A DNA stretch of 64,000 nt from Viola odorata (GCA_963691705.1 OY829539.1:20878407-20942406), one strand, 5' to 3'; shown: positions 1 through 11,255, counted from the first letter of the stretch. Notes: generated from the letters alone by a model not told the origin. Numbers and translations: made by a program.

Positions 1-1572
1 ATGGCAGCCATTGACCTAAAGGTGAAAAAGTTGAAAATCTTCGGAGACTCGGCCCTCGTCATTTATCAAGCTCAAGATCTATGGCAAACCCGAGATTCTA
101 AGTTGATACCTTATCAAAGGTTGCTCACCCAACTCATGGAGGAATTCGACGAAACCAAGTTCGACCGAATTGATCGAGACAAGAACCGCTTTGCGGACGC
201 ATTGGCCACTTTAGCTTCAATGTTCAAATTAGAATGTGGGGTAATGCTTCAGCCATTGAGGGTAGAAGTGAAAGAAACGCCGGCATGTTGCGCCACATTG
301 GAGGATGAGCCCGACGGGAATCCGTGGTTCCACGATTTAGTCCGGTTCATCAATTATCGAGAGTATCCACCGGGAGCAAGTCAAAGTAGTAAGAAGACCT
401 TTCAACGTTTGGCTTTGGACTTCTATCTCGATGGTGAGGTGTTGTACAAGAGAAAGGCAGATGGGGCTTTACTTCGTTGCGTCACTGTTCTTGAAGCTAA
501 GAAAATCATAACCGAAATTCATGAAGGGGTTTGTTCCACGCATGCTAGTGGACATATGATGGCAAGACAAATCATGAGGCAAGGTTATTTTTGGCTCACC
601 ATCGAAAGAGATTGCATTGACTATTTCCGGAAATGTCACAAGTGCCAAGTCTACGCGGACCACCTTCACGTCCCTCCGGCACCGCTTTTTAGCATGACAT
701 CGCCCTGGCCTTTCTCAATGTGGGGAATTGATATCATCGGTCAGATTCACCCGAAAGCCTCCAATGGTCATCGCTTCATCCTGGTGGCGATTGATTACTT
801 CACCAAATGGGTAGAAGCCGCTTCTTATTCCAGCATTACTCAAAAGACGACCAGGCGGTTCATCGAGAAGAATATCATTTGCCGCTATGGGGTCCCCGAA
901 GCGATCATTACTGATAATGGTACCAATTTGAATGGAAAGATGATCAATGATCTTTGCCAACGCTAGAAGATGAAGCATCGCAACTCCTCGCCTTACCGCC
1001 CAAAGATGAATGGCGCGGTTGAAGTCGCAAACAAGAATTTAAAGAAAATCATCCAGAAAATGGTAGTCACCCACAAAGATTGGCATGACATGCTCCCTTT
1101 CGCCTTACATGCCTATCGGATTGCAATTCGCACCTCTACGGGAGCAACCCCTTACTCTTTGGTCTACGGCATGGAGGCAGTGATACCACTTGAGGTGGAG
1201 ATTCCCTCCCTCAGAGTCTTGGCTGAATCTGGAATAGAAGAATCAGATTGGGCGAGAGTGAGATATGAGCAGTTGAATCTCATTTCGGAGAAACGCTTAG
1301 CTGCTATGTGCCATGCCCAGTTATATCAAAAGAGAGTGGCTAATGCTTACAACAAGAAAGTGCGGCCGCGCGAGTTCAAGATTGGGGACTTAGTGTTAAA
1401 GAAAATTCTTCCTCACCAGGAAGAGAGTCAAGGAAAGTGGGCCCCTAAATATGAAGGTCCATATGTCGTCAAGAGCGCCTTCTCGGGTGGAGCTCTAAGG
1501 CTCGCCAGAATGGATGGAGATGATCTACCAAGACCTGTGAACGCGGATGCCGTCAGGATGTATTTCGCGTAG
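1..1572 (+). pseudogene. Tat/Ogre-like Gypsy pol 3' end: RNase H and integrase (element A)
   Basis: This is the C-terminal part of a Ty3/Gypsy polyprotein that continues left of the window. Codons 1-80 match the end of the second (archaeal-type) RNase H of Tat elements (KIFGDSALVIYQ, then FADALATLAS). The integrase follows, with a zinc finger around codons 174-217 (H..H..CHKC). The catalytic residues are D244 (GIDIIG), D305 (TDNGTN) and E341 (GAVEVANK), an exact D-D-35-E spacing. A C-terminal domain (GDLVLKKI, KYEGPYVV) ends in the natural stop at 1570-1572. The only break is an in-frame TAG at 964-966, between the second D and the E, so the enzyme would be truncated. GAVE.ANK followed by TSTGATPYSLVYGMEA is typical of the Tat/Ogre lineage. 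Confidence 0.92.
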
Positions 1573-2028
1573 GAATCAGTAGACTGTATCTCATCGATTA
1601 AAAGGACATAGGGTCCTTCTCGACCAATCTGCTTAATGTTTATTCTGAATCAATAAAATGAGAGCTTTTTCTTCTAAAAAACTTGCATGTAAAATCTTTT
1701 AAGTTGAATAAAGGAAGTGTGGTGTCGGTGGCACTTGGGAGTAGTTAAAGTCGTAGAACTGGCCGTTAGACTAACCCCACTAATCAAGTGCTAAGTTTTG
1801 CAGGTACATAACAAATAGATATGTGTTTTCATACATGGTTTAACATGTAACACTCTATCAGTGCGCACGAGTAATGATGGTGAAACAGGCCATTTACATC
1901 CAAGACACTAGTCAAAGAACTTGATGGCTAGCCTTTGAGGTACTGTGATGGGAACCATCAGAGACGTCGACAACAGAACTTAGGCGGAGTGGCCCACACC
2001 CCTACTTCAATCTCGATCGCATAGCAAA

Positions 2029-2640
2029 GGTGCAATGAGATTTGCAAACTGGGGGCAAGCAGGTGAAGTGACAACCCGAAGAAGGTGTCAGAAAAATGTC
2101 CAAGCTCATTTTTCAGGGAAGTCGCCCTTCACAATTCAGCAGTTATGTTTTTGCAGTTTATATTTCTGCAATTCTACATTTCAGGTGCAATGAGATTGGC
2201 AAATTCAGGGAGACAAACAAGTGAAGCGACCACCAAAGGAAGGCGTTGAAAAATGTCCAAGCTCATTTTTCAAGGGAGTTGTCCTTTATGTTTACAAGTT
2301 CCGCTTTCGCAATTTACGATTCTGTGACTTGTGTTTTCACAATTTTCACTTCTGCAATTTTACATTTCAGGCGCAATAAAGACTTGGCAACTTGGGGGCA
2401 AGCAGATGAAGTGACGACCAGAAAGAAGGCGTTGGAAAAATGTCCAAGCTCATTTTTCAAGGGAGTCGTCCTTTCACACTTTTGCAATCTAGTCTTCGTT
2501 ATTTACATTTCTGCAATTTTGCATTTCAGGTGCAATGAAGACTTGTCAACTTGGGGGGGCAAGCAGGTGAAGTGACGACCAGAAAAAAGGCATTGGAAAA
2601 ATGTCCAAGCTCATTTTTCAGGGAAGTTGTACTTTCACCC
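2029..2640 (+). repeat. Tandem array of about 4 units of 150-180 bp with PPT-like cores
   Basis: Each unit contains a variant of GGGGGCAAGCAGGTGAAGTG, then AAATGTCCAAGCTCATTTTT, then a TTTCGCAATTTACATTTCTG-like stretch. The GGGGGCAAG core resembles the true PPT at 4173-4185 (CTTGGGGGGCAAG). Two homologous units lie in element B at about 17390-17665 on the opposite strand. Confidence 0.85.
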
Positions 2641-2804
2641 TTTTACAATTTAGGTTTCGCAATTCGCATTTTCGTAACTTTGCATTTTCGTAACCTTGCA
2701 TTTCACTTGGGTTAAAAGAAAGGAAACAAAAACATCCCCCTTTTTCTAAACATTTTAAGTCAAAACATTCATCATTTTGCGTTCATTTGGAAATTGTATG
2801 AACA

Positions 2805-2985
2805 TACATGATTTTGTCTGTTAACTCTTATATCCATGACATGTTTAGAGGTATGCAATCTCAAACGTATCCCTGTGAGTAATTTGGGCCTTCACGCCTT
2901 ATTTCTTTCATAAGTGTAAATGCTAAACTAGGTGCTAGTTAGATTTGCATAATATCCAGGGTACATGAACTATCAGACATGGGAT
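2805..2985 (+). other. Conserved 3'-UTR block 1 (element A copy)
   Basis: It contains TTTTGTCTGTTAACTCTTAT and, further on, TTTGCATAATATCCAGGGTA. Recognisable counterparts occur in element B (16900-17070, minus) and in the Athila-like element E (25760-25940, plus), in the same order. The block is noncoding in all three copies. Its function is unknown; an RNA role such as packaging or 3'-end processing is only inference. Confidence 0.6.
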
Positions 2986-3299
2986 AACAGTAAGATGACA
3001 GGGGACTTTGCTTTGCTCTTCTTCCACATTTTCATCTTTAACATTTCTCCCCCAAAATACATATTTTTGCACACCAGGTACAACTCTAACAAACACCTAA
3101 AAGTCTTTCAACCAAATGAGTTAGTGCCCGACTGGGACTACTAAGTTGGAGTTACATATCAAGCCAGGGAATGACAAGGAAGCCCTCGGAGGATCGCTGA
3201 CCAAACAACGTCAGAAGAACGCCAAAGTAAATCACGACTTGGAGGTTTCTACCAAAGGTAGAAAGGATGTTAGACCAAACAAAAATTGTACTTGCTTTG

Positions 3300-3480
3300 C
3301 GTGCTCAAAAAAGAGGGAAAAGAAAAGAAAAAAATAAGGAAAAAAAGAGAGAAATAAAAAGAGGGGAAGAAAAAGAAAAAAAGAAAAAAAGAAAAAAAGA
3401 AAAAAAAGAGAAAAAAAGAGAGGAAGAAAAAGAAAAAACGGAAGGTCAAAAGAATCAAAATAAAAAAGAGAGTATTCAAA
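3300..3480 (+). repeat. Purine-rich GAAAAAG low-complexity tract
   Basis: Nearly pure A/G sequence. Element B has a mirror counterpart as a T/C tract on the plus strand (16460-16565). Apparent ORFs rich in Lys/Glu on one strand and Phe/Leu on the other are composition artefacts. Confidence 0.85.
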
Positions 3481-3894
3481 GAACACAATCAACAACACAA
3501 AAGCAGAAGCAAGTACATGAGATAGAAATGGTCAAGCATCAACAACAAATTGGTCTTAAAGTGATCAAGCATCAACAACAAAATGATCTCAAAACGAAAA
3601 GAGATCAGTCCATGTAAGTATCATAGAACTTGGGCTTGGTGCCCTCCAAATAATCAAGAAGAAACATTTCCAGCAAAGATTCAAGGATTGGTACACTTTG
3701 CTCCTCGTCACAATCAGTCGTCGAGCACAAACTCATCAAAACCTCATCACAAAATGAAAAGCACAACACTTTCTTTTACAAATTCCTCTTTCTTTCTCCC
3801 TCGCAAAGTCCTTTCGATTATTAGTAGACCCATGCAGGAGCATCTTCATTTGAAGTCTATTCACTCGGATTGACATTGCAAATTTAACTTTTGT

Positions 3895-4070
3895 GCTATG
3901 TTTATTGCATTTTTAGGAGTGCAAACACATAACCCTGTTTTCAGAGCGTGAGCGCAAACACTAATATCTGGTGAGGATTGCTTACAGCTGCATGTCAATG
4001 GGAAAGTCTTGTTCTTGAGGTCGTTATTTCTTGAATGAGACGCAGATGTTATCTAGACTTGTATCAATCA
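3895..4070 (+). other. Conserved 3'-UTR block 2 (element A copy)
   Basis: It reads GAGCGCAAACACTAATATC, GGTGAGGATTGCTTACAG, AGGTCGTTATTTCTTGAATG and GATGTTATCTAGACTTG in order. The same string of motifs occurs in element B (about 15660-15800, minus) and element E (about 27375-27500, plus). All three copies lie just upstream of a PPT and 3' LTR. Confidence 0.65.
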
Positions 4071-4170
4071 TGTTTATACAACGAAAAATTGAACGAACAT
4101 TCTTTCAAAGAACAAGTGAAGTGAACTGAATTTCTTAAACAAAGAGGTCATTTTCATTCCACACAAAAAA

Positions 4171-4188
4171 GACTTGGGGGGCAAGTCA
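4171..4188 (+). promoter_or_regulatory. Polypurine tract of element A
   Basis: GACTTGGGGGGCAAG lies directly before the LTR start (TGGGTTAAATG). The identical arrangement in element B (CTTGGGGGCAAG before TGGGTTAAAGG on the minus strand) fixes both the PPT and the LTR boundary. Confidence 0.8.
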
Positions 4189-4481
4189 TGGGTTAAATGT
4201 AGAAATATTTGATATTTCTCACATAGGTCCTTTGCTCTCTCTATTTCCACCTGTTGTTGCTTCGTGTTTGTTTCCTTCTCATTTGCAGAATACAGATATG
4301 GAAATCAGCATTCAAAAATGGGTCTTTGATAAAGAAATCATTGTAAATCCCTCACCTTGGATTTTCATTAAAATCCAGTCAACAAATCGAATGGAGTACG
4401 TTACCACTCCCAAATCAAATTCATGTGGTGGATCATGCACCCCCACGTCCAAATCAACTTCAGTACTCATGGTAAGTTCAA

Positions 4482-5288
4482 GATAAATGTCCGAGGTGAC
4501 CAGCTTCCTCAAAGTTTAGGTAAATGTCCGAGGTGACCAGCTTCCTCAAAATTTAGATAAATGTCCGGGGTGACCAGCTTCCTCAAAATTTAGGTAAATG
4601 TCCGAGGTGACCAACTTCCTCAAAAATTTAGGTAAATGTCCGAGGTGACCAACTTCCTCAAAGTTTAGGTAAATGTCCGAGGTCACCAGCTTCCTCAAAA
4701 TTTAGGTAAATGTCCGAGGTGACCAGCTTCCTCAAAATTTAGATAAATGTCCGGGGTGACCAGCTTCCTCAAAATTTAGGTAAATGTCCGAGGTGACCAG
4801 CTTCCTCAAAATTTAGAATAAATGTCCGAGGTGACCAGCTTCCTCAAAATTTAGATAAATGTCCGAGGTGACCACCTTCCTCAAAATTTAGGTAAATGTC
4901 CGAGGTGACCAGCTTCCTCAAAATTTAGGTAAATGTCCGAGGTGACCAGCTTCCTCAAATTTAGAATAAGTGTCCGAGGTGACAACCTTCCTCAAATTTA
5001 GATAAGTGTCCGAGGTGACTACCTTCCTCAAATTTAGATAAGTGTCCGAGGTGACAACCTTCCTCAAAAAATTAGGTAAGTGTCCGAGGTGACCAACTTC
5101 CTCAAAATTTAGGTAAATGTCCGAGGTGACAACCTTCCTCAAAATTTAGGTAAATGTCCGAGGTGACCAACTTCCTCAAAATTTAGGTAAATGTCCGAGG
5201 TGACCAACCTTCCTCAAAATTTAGATAAGCGTCCGAGGTGACTACCTTCCTCAAAATCAGAGAAATGTCCGAGGTGACCACCTTCCTC
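4482..5288 (+). repeat. 22-copy tandem array, about 37-bp unit, in LTR A
   Basis: The unit core GTCCGAGGTGACCAGCTTCC is followed by TCAAAATTTAGGTAAAT. I counted 22 occurrences of the GTCCGRGGTGAC core. Unit variation (CAGC, CAAC, CACC, TACC) is patchy, as expected from ongoing unequal exchange. Splice-donor-like GGTAAGTTCAAG (4471) and AGGTAAGTC (5291) bracket the array. Confidence 0.95.
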
Positions 5289-5351
5289 ACCCCACTCTCA
5301 GGTAAGTCTTCGTTATTTCCCAAAAATATGGTAAAGACTAGGAGCAACCAT

Positions 5352-5406
5352 CTTTACTGCTTATCAAAAATTTCAGTTACACTGTATTTTTGATCAGACA
5401 GTAAAG
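5352..5406 (+). other. Conserved LTR hairpin (element A)
   Basis: Arms CTTTACTGCTTATCAAAAAT (5352-5371) and ATTTTTGATCAGACAGTAAAG (5386-5406) are near-complementary with a 14-nt loop. The same hairpin sits after the tandem arrays in element B (12192-12229). GGGGGCAACTGTTG follows it in A, and the equivalent follows in B. Confidence 0.75.
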
Positions 5407-6025
5407 AGGGGGCAACTGTTGCTATCCGATTTTTGACTTTTCATTACAACCTTTACGTTTTTGCCACTTTTAGCTCGTCTAGATCAAATTTCTGTTGATT
5501 CTTGGTTCTAGGCTAGTTTGTTTAATTTTTCTAGTCATTTCGTGCCATTTTAATTTTTTCGTACTTTTAACTGTCTTTTCGCGAACTTCTATCGGTCTCG
5601 AATAAGGTTCCCGGGACCGAGTGTAGAACGCCCTTTTTATTTATTTGATAATTACGTGTTAATTTTCTATTTCATAATGCCTCTTTCAATTTCGTTCAAT
5701 TTTTGTCGTAAGGACATTTATTTTGCGCGCGAACGTTTTTCACTGTATATTACTTTTCTCGTCTTATTTTTCTACATTTAACTGTACCCTCGGCTCAGAT
5801 TTATTTCCGCTTTCGTACATCCCCGCTCGTACCAAAATTTCCAGTTCGTATGGGAATTAATACATGTTAATGCATGTTTTTATTCCTTCTTCTTCATTGG
5901 TCCTCCTACTACAGCCTGGCAGACACGAATATTCCTGGTCCCCTGGATATTATTTTGAACAGACATACAGGAGACAAGGACCAAGTTTAATTGGTTCCTC
6001 ACACTCACGCACGCTTCACTTGGTC

Positions 6026-6037
6026 CTATAAATAGCC
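6026..6037 (+). promoter_or_regulatory. LTR A TATA box
   Basis: CTATAAATAGCC is conserved in both LTRs of B on the minus strand. A donor-like AAGGTAAGTTTTCC lies about 150 bp downstream, which suggests a leader intron in the element transcript (inference). Confidence 0.7.
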
Positions 6038-9000
6038 AATTCTTCACCTTCGCGCGAGGAAAAAGGAGGAGGAAGGATACACAGCTACTCATCATCAACA
6101 GCTACTGAAGAACAGCTACTCATCATCAACACCTACTGATCATCAACAACATCAGACCAGAGCAAAAAGGGAGCGTTTAAGGTAAGTTTTCCAAGCTTTT
6201 TCTCTCTAACCTCTCACTTGATAATTTTCGTTTATGTATGTATGAACCAAATTGATGGATTAAACTTGTTTTAAATGTTTGATTGTCAAGTTATATGGTC
6301 TGTTCTTGCTCCAATTTAAACATCTACTGTTCGAGCTAATTAATCATGAATTATTGACATTAATGCATATTATGTTGTCATGATAAAATTGCTTACGGAT
6401 CATGAACGGTTTGAGTTAGTTTGGGGTAGGTTTTGTTCGTATGATAGTCCTGCTAATTCCCTACACGATAGGAGTCAGTTTGAGGTCGAATTCGGGGCTG
6501 TTTTGCCTACTGTTGTTGTGCGCTTTTCCGAAGGGGTAGCGCTTGCTTTTTCTTCTGTTTTGCTTACTGTTTGCCTACTATTTTGGAAGGGTTTAATTAC
6601 TGATTTGGAGTAGATAGTTTCTGGGGTGTTTGGGGTGTTATTCTTGGCGTTTTGGTAGCTTGAGTCGCCGGCCATGGTGGCCGGCGACGTGAGGAAGAAG
6701 AACAGCTACCATGGCTGTTCTAACATGAAGAAGATGAAGGTGACGGGCTTCAGCCCGTCCCTTCCTTGTTTTATTTCTGTTGGGCTTGGCTTGGCCAAGC
6801 CCATATGTCCATTTTATTTATTTTGTTTCAATTTCGAGCTTTCGTATGGTTTTCGTCGAGTCATCTTAATTGCTCGTATGGTTTTTGACATGTTTAATTT
6901 GTTTGAAATTAGTTGCTATGATATATGTGCTGTTTTTAGTTATTTTATAACATGTATGAGGTTTATTTAATTTATACCATGTATTCTCCCATGATTTTAA
7001 ATTGCATGTTTACGTGATTGTTTTATTTGCTATGTGTTGGTGCTGATTTGTGGCGCAATTTGTGAAATTGCTTACATGATATATTTAGTTATTTTCATGA
7101 TTGTTTTGCATGAAATAAATGGTGTATGTGCTTTTATTATTTATTATATTTGAAAGTTCGTACTAATAATCTCATTTTGTAGGTATAATTGTGGATTACC
7201 GATCAATAAGTACGTTTCTAACTTTTTGTTATTTAATTTAAATATTTTTAGTAAGTATTTTGCATGCATGACATCCAAAAATAAAAGACCAAGTAATGGG
7301 CCTATCGTGGCCCATTGAAATAAAAAACGTCATTTTCACTCATTCGCTTATGATAACTAATCGTCGATTATTTTAAATTGTGCGTTTGGAACAATAATTG
7401 ATTGCTGAACTTGTTGCTTATTTTCACTTGTTGTAATAAGTAGTTACTCTTTATCAACTTGTTGTAATTAATTAGCTATTTTAATTGTTGTAATAATTAT
7501 TTAGATAAATATTCCGACCTCCAATTTGTAATAATTAGGTAAGTAGTTGGTTTGTAATAATTACTTAAGCAGTTTTATTATGATTTGTCAATTTGTAATA
7601 ATTAGATTAAGTAGTTAAAAAATCGTGTATGTTTGTTATATCTACATATTTATGTCAATTGTCATTTAACAACGGTTTTGAAGAGATGGATCGATCGGGG
7701 ATCGTCCAAAAAGGTAAGATTACCTTAAAACGCTTCCTTGTATGTTGATAACAAAGGTCCAAAGCCTTATTCGCAAGCATGATCACTTAGGCAACAATAG
7801 AACCACCCTATGCGTATGCATGTCATATAGAATTGCTATCGAATAAAAACAACCCACATGCTTACATGTTTATATCACTTGTGTTTAAATGCCATGAAAT
7901 AAACTGCTTTTCTTGTTATATGATATGCATGATGGCTCCAAAGGCCATGCCAACCTACGTGCATTCATGAAAATGTACTCTGTTAGTTTCAGCCATGATA
8001 GATCACGTAGTAACTAAGTCATGCATGGCCCAATGAAAAAGGTGAGCGTCCGCTCTAGCATCGAGACAAAATGGTAACCCCATCCCTCGAACCCCACGGA
8101 AGTAACACGACCCAAATGCTAAGATGTAACGTCACCTTAGAGGGCCAAATTACATGTTCAAGTATTTTTCAAAACACCTCGCATAACCGGTAACCTTTTT
8201 AGGATGTGACTTGGGTGCCTAACACCTTCCCAAGTCCATAATACGACCTCGAACCATCGTTCTTTGGTTTAGACCATCGTGCCTTAGTTTGTTTATTTTT
8301 AAGCCATCGATTAGGTTCCCTAAACCTTCCAAAATTAGGGTGGCGACTTCATTTTGCATAATGTTAAGACAAGTCCAACGCTCGTCTATCATTATGGCCC
8401 GTCCCGATCCTTAAACTCGTTTTCAACGAAAAAGGGGGTGCGACAGCATGCAATGAAGTCGCCACCCTAATTTGGTTGCTAGGTTTAGGGAACCTTAATC
8501 GTCATGGCATAGGAAATATAATAAGTAAAAAAACTAAAGGCACAAAAAAGGGGTCTGGACCCCAGACAAAGGTTCGGGGTCGTATTATGGTCTCGGGAAG
8601 GTGTTAGGCACCCGAGTCACATCCGAAAACGGTTACCGGTTGATGAGAGAGGTGTTTTAAAGGTGTTTTGATAAAATGCATTTTGAAAAGTGGGCCCTCA
8701 GAGGAATCGTCACTTTGGTCTTATCTATGATCGTAATCGTTCAGGAATAATTAAGACGTCTTTCTGACGGGGTTACCGTTTATCAAGACCAATTGATTAT
8801 TCCTGATCGTAACGTGATGGGACTGAAATTTCCGTAAGACTGAATGAGCGCCCTCTTTTTTCATCATCGGGTCATGCATGATTAACTTAATTACTACGTG
8901 ATCCTGACATGGATTGCTAACAAAGTACCAATTTAAATGATTTATTTTAAAGTGAAAAACTGAAGTGGGATCGAAAGTCCCCATGTACATGCAGTCAATA

Positions 9001-9239
9001 CAAGCGAGAATTTAAAATCATATGAACATGGCATTTTAAGCAACTCTTTAAACACGTTGTTCATGTGGGTTGATTTTAATTCTAGCAGTTCTATATATCA
9101 TGCATGCAGTTGATATTTGCGAAAAGCATCGAATAAATAAAAAGGACTTGTGAGGCGTACTTTCGAGCGAAGCTTGAAATTAACCTACAAAACGAGAGTG
9201 TTAGTGATGGCTTGAGAAATAACTAGGCAATTCTATGAG

Positions 9240-9730
9240 TGCAAAAATTTAAATGACAGTCGATTGCACACGTAAAATGATGGATTCTACGCATACGAAA
9301 GTGAGATGCTGAGTTTGATAAAATGATGACAGTTGATTGTATGCGAAAAATGATGGATTTTACGCATACGAGATTTAAATGCTGAGTTGATTGCATGCGA
9401 AAAATGATTGATTTTAAGCACACGAGAATTTAAATGCTGTGTTGATTGCATGCGAAAAATGATTGATTTTACGCATACGAGAATTTAAATGCTGTGTTGA
9501 TTGCATGCGAAAAATGATTGATTTTACGCATACGAGAATTTAAATGCTAGGTTGATTGCATGCGAAAAATGAGTGATTTTACGCATACGAGAATTTAAAT
9601 GCTGGGTTGATTGCATGGGAAAAATGATTGATTTTACGCATACGAGAATTTAAATGCTGGGTTGATTGCATGCGAAAAATGATGGATTTTACGCATACGA
9701 AAATGAAATGTTGTTTTGATAAGTGCAGAA
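9240..9730 (-). repeat. About 59-bp tandem array in LTR B (3' copy)
   Basis: Repeated GATTGCATGCGAAAAATGA plus ACGCATACGAGAATTTAAAT, about 7-8 units. The same array occurs in the 5' LTR at about 22150-22625. Short ORFs here are artefacts of the repeat. Confidence 0.9.
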
Positions 9731-9854
9731 AAATTAAATGCTATTGGCGATTTACAGGGAAGAAAAAAAAGTTTAATGATTTGCAGAAAATAAAACAGGT
9801 TGATAATGCAGGGAATAAACAGTTGGATATTTGCAGAAAATAAACAGTTGATAT

Positions 9855-10340
9855 TGCGACCGACCATGTAGGCGGTATTGAATTTAAATTGCTGAAAGTA
9901 AATTGCTGAAATTTAAAGTGCGGGAAAGTAAAGTGCGGAAAAGTAAACAGTTGATAATTTGCGGAAGGATTTCCAGCAATTTTGCGAAAAATTAAAGCAG
10001 TTGATATTGCAGAAAATAAAAATGCGACCGACCATGTAGGCGGTATTGAATTTAAATTGCTGAAAGTAAATTGCTGAAATTTAAAGTGCGGGAAAGTAAA
10101 CAGTTGATAATTTGCGGAAGGATTTCCAGCAGTTTTGCGAAAAATTAAAGCAGTTGATATTGCGACCGACCATGTAGGCGGTATTGAATTTAAATAGCTG
10201 AAAGTAAATTGCTGAAATTTAAAGTGCGGGAAATTAAGCATTTGATAATTTGCGGAAGGATTTCCAGCAGTTTTGCGAAAAATTAAAGCAGTTGATAAAT
10301 TGCGAAAATTAAAATGCGACCGACCATGTAGGCGGTATAA
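9855..10340 (-). repeat. Four-unit array of about 140-165 bp in LTR B (3' copy)
   Basis: GCGACCGACCATGTAGGCGG starts near 9857, 10024, 10162 and 10316, each followed by GAAGGATTTCCAGCAG-type sequence. The same four-fold array is in the 5' LTR (22767-23250). Confidence 0.9.
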
Positions 10341-11243
10341 TAAATAATTGAATTTAAATGGTTAGATATAAATGACTGAGGTTAGATAACATGAAAGTAA
10401 ATATCACGATAAGAAATGAGCAATTCACGTATAAAAACAATTCAAGAAACAACTTGTTAAAACATAAGCATACGAAATATTTTACGAAAAAAGTGAATTA
10501 AATAATTCATGTATAAAACATACGAAAAATAGCACGTATCATGAAAAATAAATATATGAAACATGTTAGCATTTTACGTAAAAAATGACGGAACGAGGAC
10601 TCGGAAAAATAGAAATGGGCTGGGCCCTACTTAAAATTCAGAGAAATGGGCCAGGAACAGTTCCTGGCCCATGGAAATTAATTTAAATGGTGATGGGCCA
10701 AGCCCATCACCTTTCCCTCATGTCGCACGAAGGGCCGAATGGCCCAAGGAGATTATCTCCTTCAACCTCTCGTCACCGGCGCCACTGCCGGCGACGGAGG
10801 TGGCGAACCAGGCGACGGATTCGCCTGGTTCTTGGTCCAAAATACTCGTCTCCCTTCCAGCAGTACAAACAGAGAATCACAGCAAGAAAGCGGACACGAA
10901 AACAGCAAGTTTTTTAAAGGAAACGACGAGATGCATTTTGACGTTAATTAACGAAACAAATAAACTAAGCAACGATAATTAAAACTGATGTTAGCATGAT
11001 GAAATTAGGCTGAAAACAGAAGGATGGCAGCAAGTTCCGGTGATTAATTAATTACCTAAGCTTTAAATGAAAATTTAAAAGAAAACAAAGGAAAGAAAGC
11101 TTACAGTGCGGCGGCTGCTACGTGCGACGGCGAGGAACGGGAATGAGACTTGAGGTTGCTTGAATTGGTCCAGGAAAATGGAGAGGGAGAGTGTTGTTAT
11201 TTTTTTGTAAAATTTCCGGACCCTCACGAAGGGAAATGGTGAC

Positions 11244-11255
11244 GGCTATTTATAG
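11244..11255 (-). promoter_or_regulatory. LTR B (3' copy) TATA box
   Basis: GGCTATTTATAG on plus reads CTATAAATAGCC on minus, the same box as in LTR A. Confidence 0.65.

Larger units (their letters stand above)
1573..4188 (+). other. Long 3' UTR of element A
   Basis: There is 2.6 kb of noncoding sequence between the integrase stop and the 3' LTR, as expected for Tat/Ogre elements. It holds, in order, a tandem array with PPT-like cores, conserved block 1, a purine-rich low-complexity tract, conserved block 2 and the polypurine tract. Short ORFs here are not supported as genes. Confidence 0.75.
4189..8445 (+). mobile_element. 3' LTR of element A (Tat/Ogre-like), 4257 bp
   Basis: The LTR starts TGGGTTAAATGTAG after the PPT and ends GGGGGTGCGACA. 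Both ends match element B's LTR, whose end is fixed by its PBS. Contents in order: a 22-copy tandem array, a hairpin, a TATA box at 6026, a splice-donor-like AGGTAAGTTTTCC near 6181, and 2.2 kb of AT-rich U5 or leader sequence. Its 3' end abuts element B directly. Confidence 0.85.

Noticed and set aside
3232..3617. Lys/Glu-rich and Phe/Leu-rich ORFs
   Set aside because: Low-complexity purine tract in the 3' UTR of element A, mirrored at 16203-16603 in element B.
4482..5288. CRISPR-like array
   Set aside because: Units are contiguous tandem repeats without unique spacers, inside a plant LTR. The same holds for 12285-15130 and 51868-52348.
9741..10241. 166-aa minus ORF rich in FTFPHFKFQQ
   Set aside because: Translation of the four-unit LTR array; the repeat, not coding selection, keeps it open.
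10671..10982. 103-aa ORF in LTR B, present in both LTRs (also 23582-23893)
   Set aside because: Three overlapping frames are open at once in a GC-richer patch near the LTR promoter; no domain, and conserved only because the LTRs are young copies.
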